From: Rhynchosporium graminicola
Lineage: Eukaryota; Ascomycota; Leotiomycetes; Helotiales; Ploettnerulaceae
DNA: 64,000 bases
Assembly: GCA_900074885.1 (NCBI GenBank)
Contig: FJUW01000046.1
Span: 721,645 to 785,644, forward strand
Reading direction: 5' to 3'
Of this stretch, positions 59,298-64,000 are shown in pieces; position 1 is the first letter of the stretch, and each line of letters opens with the position of its first letter. The notes under the pieces are model-generated. The model ran no database searches. It saw nothing but the letters and a program-made list of their open reading frames with translations, and was not told the origin of the DNA. A program made the position numbers and the translations under genes.

Positions 59298-60492
59298 ATG
59301 TCTCTTGTATCCGGCCCCGGACGAGCTTCAGAAGCAATCTCCTCACTCCCCACCGAAATCCAACTCTCCATTTCAGCACACGTAAAATACATCCAATCCC
59401 TCGACACACGCAAAGACGAGCTCGAATACCACCTTACCGAGCACCTGCGCCTCAACGGTATATACTGGGGTCTCACAGCTCTCCATCTCCTCAAGCATCC
59501 CGATGCTTTACCTAGGAAAGAAACGATCGATTTCGTGCTGAGTTGTCAAACGGCAGAAGGTGGCTTTGGGGCTGCGCCGGGACATGATGCGCATTTGTTG
59601 TATACGTGTAGTGCTGTGCAGATACTGGCTATGGTAGATGGGTGGCAGGAGTTGGAGGAGAGAGGCGTGAAGATTGAGGGAAAGGGTGGGAAGATGGTGG
59701 TCGCGCAGTGTGAGAAGATGTCTTGATCGAAGTCCGAGCCAGTGCTGATGCAAAGCAGGGATCGCAGCTCTTCAAAATCCAGAAACAGGAACCTTCGCAG
59801 GCGATGAATGGGGCGAAGAAGACACCCGTTTCATCTGCTCGGCTTTCATCGCCCTCTCCCTCCTCAAACTGCTTTCCTTGGCCAACGTTCCTCTCGCTGT
59901 GTCATATATAGTTTCATGCGCCAATTTCGACGGCGGTTATGGTGTTTCTCCCGGAGCGGAGAGCCATTCCGGACAGATATTCGCATGTCTGGCGGCGCTA
60001 AGTATTGCGAAGAGAATTGATGTTGTGGATAAGAATAAACTTGGAAGGTGGCTGAGTGAGAGACAGGTTGAGAAGGGGGGATTGAATGGCAGGGCGGAAA
60101 AACTGGAGGACGTTTGTTATAGTTGGTGGGTGGGGAGTAGTTTGGCTATGATTGGGAGGTTGCATTGGATTGATGGGGGGGCTTTGAGGGACTTTATTTT
60201 GAGGTGTCAGGTAGGTTCCCTGTGTCGGGAACGTGAGGAACAGATGTGCTAATGGAGTAGGATCCCGAAATGGGTGGCATTGCTGACAGGCCCGGTGATG
60301 TGGTTGATGTCTTTCATACGCTATTTGGCATTGCTGGATTAAGTTTATTAGGATATCCAGGGCTGGAAGAGGTCGATCCTATCTAGTAGGTATTCTGGTT
60401 TCCCTCATCTATCTCATCTGACATGATACAGTTGCATGCCGAGGAAGAGCATCCAGCGAGAGCTCGGGACTGGATATGATACCGACCTATGA
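59298..60492 (+). CDS. BET2: Rab geranylgeranyltransferase (type II) beta subunit
   Basis: Housekeeping prenyltransferase beta subunit that, with the alpha subunit and Rab escort protein, geranylgeranylates Rab GTPases. Exons 59298-59709, 59759-60210, 60261-60385, 60432-60492 (349 aa, near the usual length). Prenyltransferase repeats are clear: [64 protein letters not shown] and [17 protein letters not shown]. The zinc ligands Asp and Cys lie in LEDVCYSWW and the His in VFHTLFG. The last small exon supplies the YCMP C-terminus; without it the protein would stop one codon after DPI. It is flanked by unrelated genes and serves as a marker of core genome. Confidence 0.95.
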
Positions 60493-62263
60493 AGCCATGA
60501 AGCAAGGATACCCATTACGAACACTTTTATCCCTTATGCTGACCAGTTATCCCTGTTACATCCCCATAAGTGAGCAAGTCCGGATTGCGACCGAGCCGTA
60601 AATATCTACACCTGAGTCAAAACCCGGAATCTGTTATAAAGCTCCTGCCATCTAATAACCTCGTGCCTGTCAAGAGTGGTTCTAGGATACAAGGCAGGAG
60701 AAAAGCGAAACCCGGTCATGGCTCATGAGAGCACCTAGACTCGTTACACTGTGTGTTGGGTGCTCAAAAGGCTTTGATACAAACAGGTCTACATTCTCGT
60801 AGGTGTATTCCGGTGTAATTTTGTCCCTGAACAGCAACTGAACAGGGCAAATGTTAAGAATCCAGTATGCTTAATCTATAGGGCATCTTACTAAGATACA
60901 TGGCGATGCCCTTTAAAGCAGGTGAGCGGAGAGAGAACTATAACACGCCTTCTTGCCTTTTAAGACCAGCTTAATCTCGTTTTGTTATTCCTTAAGGCAT
61001 GTTTGTTCTAGCATTACCCTTTACTTGGTTCGGTGTCTTGCTTCTGCGTTTTTACTTGTGGTTGACATTGTCAGAGCGCATTAGCTACTTGATCGCATAG
61101 AAGAGGTCCATCGCCGAGCAGGGTTTTCAACAAGAAGCTATAGAGCAGTGAAAATTGTCTTCTTATGCTATCAAGACTTGCTGGTAGACTTAGCATACAG
61201 TCCTTCCTGCGGGTAAGGCGACGAAGATGTTGCAGTTTCAGATCCTCCGCCAGGTAGCTGATGCTACACGTAGGGGCGGAATGGAGTTCACCTCGCACTA
61301 TGTTGATCATCACAAGGTCATGATCGGACACAATGCCAAGAGTCACACCAGATACTTTCCCCCCGAATACAAATCTAGACGACCTCCAAGTTTTGCGTCG
61401 AGGTGAAGTGGCAGGCACGTGATTAAATACGCAACAAGTCGTATTCGAGAAGCACAAATCAGGGTACTTGAGAGCTGCGGAGGGGAATTTCGCACCGCGT
61501 TTAGATATCCATTCAATTGTCCATTCTATCACCAACCTTCGTTTAAGTACAGTATATTCACTGCCGTCTGTCTGTTCAACCTTCTCCATTTCGCTTGATG
61601 TGGTTGACCTCGTTGGCTATCGACCCTTCCTAATTAGGCAATTTTGTTCCTTCCTCCGTTGCTTTCGTCACTCAACCCACGAAACGAGGCAGGTGGCACT
61701 AAGGTAGCTGCTCTCACCTATCTTCTCCTCTCCTCTCCCCCCCTTCTCCCCTCCGAGCTACAAAATTGCGCCCCTTCTCTCTTTCTTTCCTCCTTCTCGT
61801 CCTTCGCATCCTCCTTCCCAAGTTCTTCATCAACAACACCTCTCCTGCCTTGCAGACAGACATACCTCACCTTCACCTTACCTCAATCGTCCTTGAATCG
61901 ACGCGTGCAGTCGTTCAAAGATTGCTCATTCCGTCTCACCTGCAATTCCACACACTGCACTTTGCCAGGCAGTGCACTGCACCAGCACCAGCTCGTGAAC
62001 AGCACCACGTCGCACGGAGCAGTCAACGCGCAGCAATACCCAGCCGATGATCAACGGGCCTTCATGCTCTGTATCAAGATATTATAAGGTCAGTGCTCAC
62101 CGATTCAAAAATTACTGCGTTCTGCCCCAAATTTGGTATTTCTTGACCACAATGTCTGCTGTAACGTTCAATTGGGAGCGTCGACCATCTGAACTTCATT
62201 TCTCCTTCCTGCCTTCCACCTGCAGCAATCAATGGCTGATTGGTATGCAGCAGCACCCTCAAA
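60493..62263. other. Intergenic and 5' leader of zinc-finger gene
   Basis: About 1.8 kb. A minus-strand ORF at 61071-61589 has no recognisable domain. A strongly CT-rich tract at about 61710-61870 precedes the zinc-finger gene and looks like a fungal promoter or 5' leader. A CACGTG box is at 61416-61421. Confidence 0.5.
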
Positions 62264-64000
62264 ATGCCCAAAGTTAAGCATGACAACGATATCGAATTGC
62301 AATGCACTCTCTGCCCCAAAGACCCAAGGTTCTCCGATATTTCGCACCTTCTGACCCACATCTCCTCCAAGTCACACCTGGCCCACCGATTCAAGCTCGA
62401 GATCCGTGCTCAGAGCGAGATTGAGTGCAAGGAAAAGCTTGAAGATTTTGCATTCTGGTACAATGAGAACGGTCTTGATGTCCTGCTCTCAGAACGCATG
62501 GCTGCCAAGGACGACAAGAAGGCGAAGAAGGCGAAAGCCTCTAATACTTCAGCGTTTTCCAAAGCTCCCACCGTTGTAAGCTATTGTTGACTCGTATCCC
62601 CTAAACCTCCTTCGCTACAGGCTTCTTTTTCACATACTCTCACCACGTTCTCTTTTCGGCATTCACGGCCACACTATTCACTGCTACATCATTCACCCTC
62701 TACCATCGTCATTCTCAACTTCAACCTTGTCAAGCTTCTGGTTCTATGCTGATGATGCAATAGCCCAAGAAGGAGAAGAAAGCCAAGCCACGCACCGTCA
62801 AAGAAGTTCTAGCTTCGACACCCGTCTTTCGTGCTCCGATTCCTCGTATGCAAGCTTGGCCTACAGAAGGTGAGCAGGAAATAGGAACGAAAGAGTGGGA
62901 ACCCAATACAATGTACACCACACCTACGGCAAGACGTCGGATTCCAAACTTCAGTCATCAAGAGACGCCCACTAGCAGCAAGGTTGACCCAAAGTATGTT
63001 GACCTGCAGCTACTGATGTGCTTTACTGACGAGTGTACCAGCCTCACAACCCCGGTGAAGCATCGTGTCGAAGATGCCGACTCCGCACAGGGCAAGAAAC
63101 CAGGCGAATCCTTTTCCGACAGTGCCAAACTCAAGGGTATCGTTTGGCCGGGCATGGACCTGTTCGATTCTGCCACTCCTGAGATGAAGAGAATGCGAAA
63201 CCAGCGCAAGGATCATACCGTCCTGGAGGACATGATCGCTTATTCCCTGGCATCTGAGCCCGCCGAGGTTAGCTTCCATGCCAATGGGGACTTCAGAGGA
63301 TCTCGAGACATCTTTGGACCTCTGTCCGCCGAGAGCAGTCCGGTAAGCTTTTTTTTAAGAATCCTCTCACTTCAGTTCCGTGCCAATTGCTTGCGACACG
63401 GAAGCTGACTCTGTATAGGCCAGATCGGTTCCTTCACCAAAGAAGAAGAAGCCTCGCCAATCAACCAAGGCGCTGTCAAACCTTAGCACAAACGCCCCCC
63501 ACATTCGAGCTCCAAGGGCCAAGAAGGCCATGCAGTCCATGCCTACCCGCAGCAGTCCTCGAAAGAGACAGATAGGATCCATGCAAGCTCCTCCCAGTCA
63601 CACCCTTGGCAGTGCGCCAGTTCTCAATCCATTGGCCAACTTCGATCGACGATATGTTCCAAGCGCAGAGGAGGACGAGGAGTTCCGATTGACTGTTGGA
63701 AACATGTCGAAGAAGCGTGGCTTTACTATATTCCAAGACATCCCCGAAGTCAGCCCAGGCCGCACGGAAACACCATTGGAAGACCACCGGTACGTACTAA
63801 TTGTATTCAAAGGACCAATTTTACTGACCAATCCCGGCCACAGCTTCGATTTCTTCGCTCCTCACGGCTTGTCTTCCTATCCGAGCAATGGAATGAATTC
63901 AACCCTTACACTGGCTTCCCCGACCCCAGTTCCTAGACCAACAACATTCCGAATAAGTGGCAAGGAGAACGGACTGCCCGAAACGCTAAATTACCATCAC
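62264..64000 (+). CDS. C2H2-like zinc-finger protein, 5' part (cut by window end)
   Basis: Protein of unknown function, start ATG at 62264, exons 62264-62575, 62764-62993, 63042-63342, 63419-63789 and 63844 to beyond 64000. The N-terminus has CTLC followed by His residues in HLLTHISSKSH, a single C2H2-like finger, then a helical part and a Lys-rich stretch (DDKKAKKAKA) that could be a nuclear signal. The rest is low-complexity, basic and Ser/Pro-rich, with PSPKKKKPRQ and SPRKRQ, as in chromatin-associated or cell-cycle proteins. Phases of all four introns fit. I do not recognise a named orthologue. The 3' end is outside the window. Confidence 0.8.

Noticed and set aside
61071..61589. Minus-strand ORF of 172 codons as a gene
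   Set aside because: No recognisable motif; it lies in the upstream region of the zinc-finger gene.

Overview
The window is nuclear DNA of a filamentous ascomycete (Pezizomycotina). Genes carry many short introns (mostly 45-130 nt) with GTAAGT/GTACGT-like donors and CTAAC-like branch sites. The gene families are typical of that group: highly reducing polyketide synthase (HR-PKS), Zn(II)2Cys6 regulator, 2EXR protein, HET relic, fungal ABC and MFS pumps. Leotiomycetes or a relative is possible, but the sequence alone does not settle the class. Intron models were built by hand from splice signals, reading-frame phase and protein-family expectations. Lengths quoted come from spliced exons that sum to a multiple of three.

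Region 1 (about 1.8-30.6 kb) looks like a secondary-metabolite locus. An ABCC-type pump (1784-7061, minus) and a 2EXR protein (8157-9226, minus) lead into an HR-PKS (11014-18444, minus, 2269 aa, KS-AT-DH-ER-KR-ACP, no methyltransferase). A 2 kb divergent promoter separates the PKS from a LovG/FSH1-like serine hydrolase (20437-21418, plus), the likely product-release enzyme. An ABCB-type pump (22351-27224), a kappa-class GST/DsbA protein (28480-29361) and an atypical short-chain dehydrogenase (29694-30560, minus) follow. A plausible scheme is chain assembly by the PKS, release by the hydrolase, tailoring by the SDR and GST, and export by one or both pumps. The DH and ER active-site motifs deviate from consensus, so the degree of reduction is uncertain.

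Region 2 (about 31-39 kb) is gene-poor and full of decayed or altered genes: a diverged 5S rRNA copy, a HET-domain relic, a trypsin-like gene that has lost conserved catalytic positions, a HAD-phosphatase pseudogene with several frameshifts, and a broken aminoglycoside-phosphotransferase-like gene. It separates the metabolite locus from what follows.

Region 3 (39-64 kb) holds mostly intact genes: an anion:cation-symporter MFS permease, a flavin monooxygenase fused to a DUF6314-like domain, a hemerythrin-like protein, a Ulp1/C48-like cysteine protease with an acidic tail, a Zn(II)2Cys6 regulator, a 2 kb AT-rich gene-free stretch, a second MFS transporter (with a GC-AG intron), a GliK-like gamma-glutamylcyclotransferase with membrane segments, the housekeeping Rab geranylgeranyltransferase beta subunit (BET2), and the 5' part of a C2H2-like zinc-finger protein cut by the window edge.
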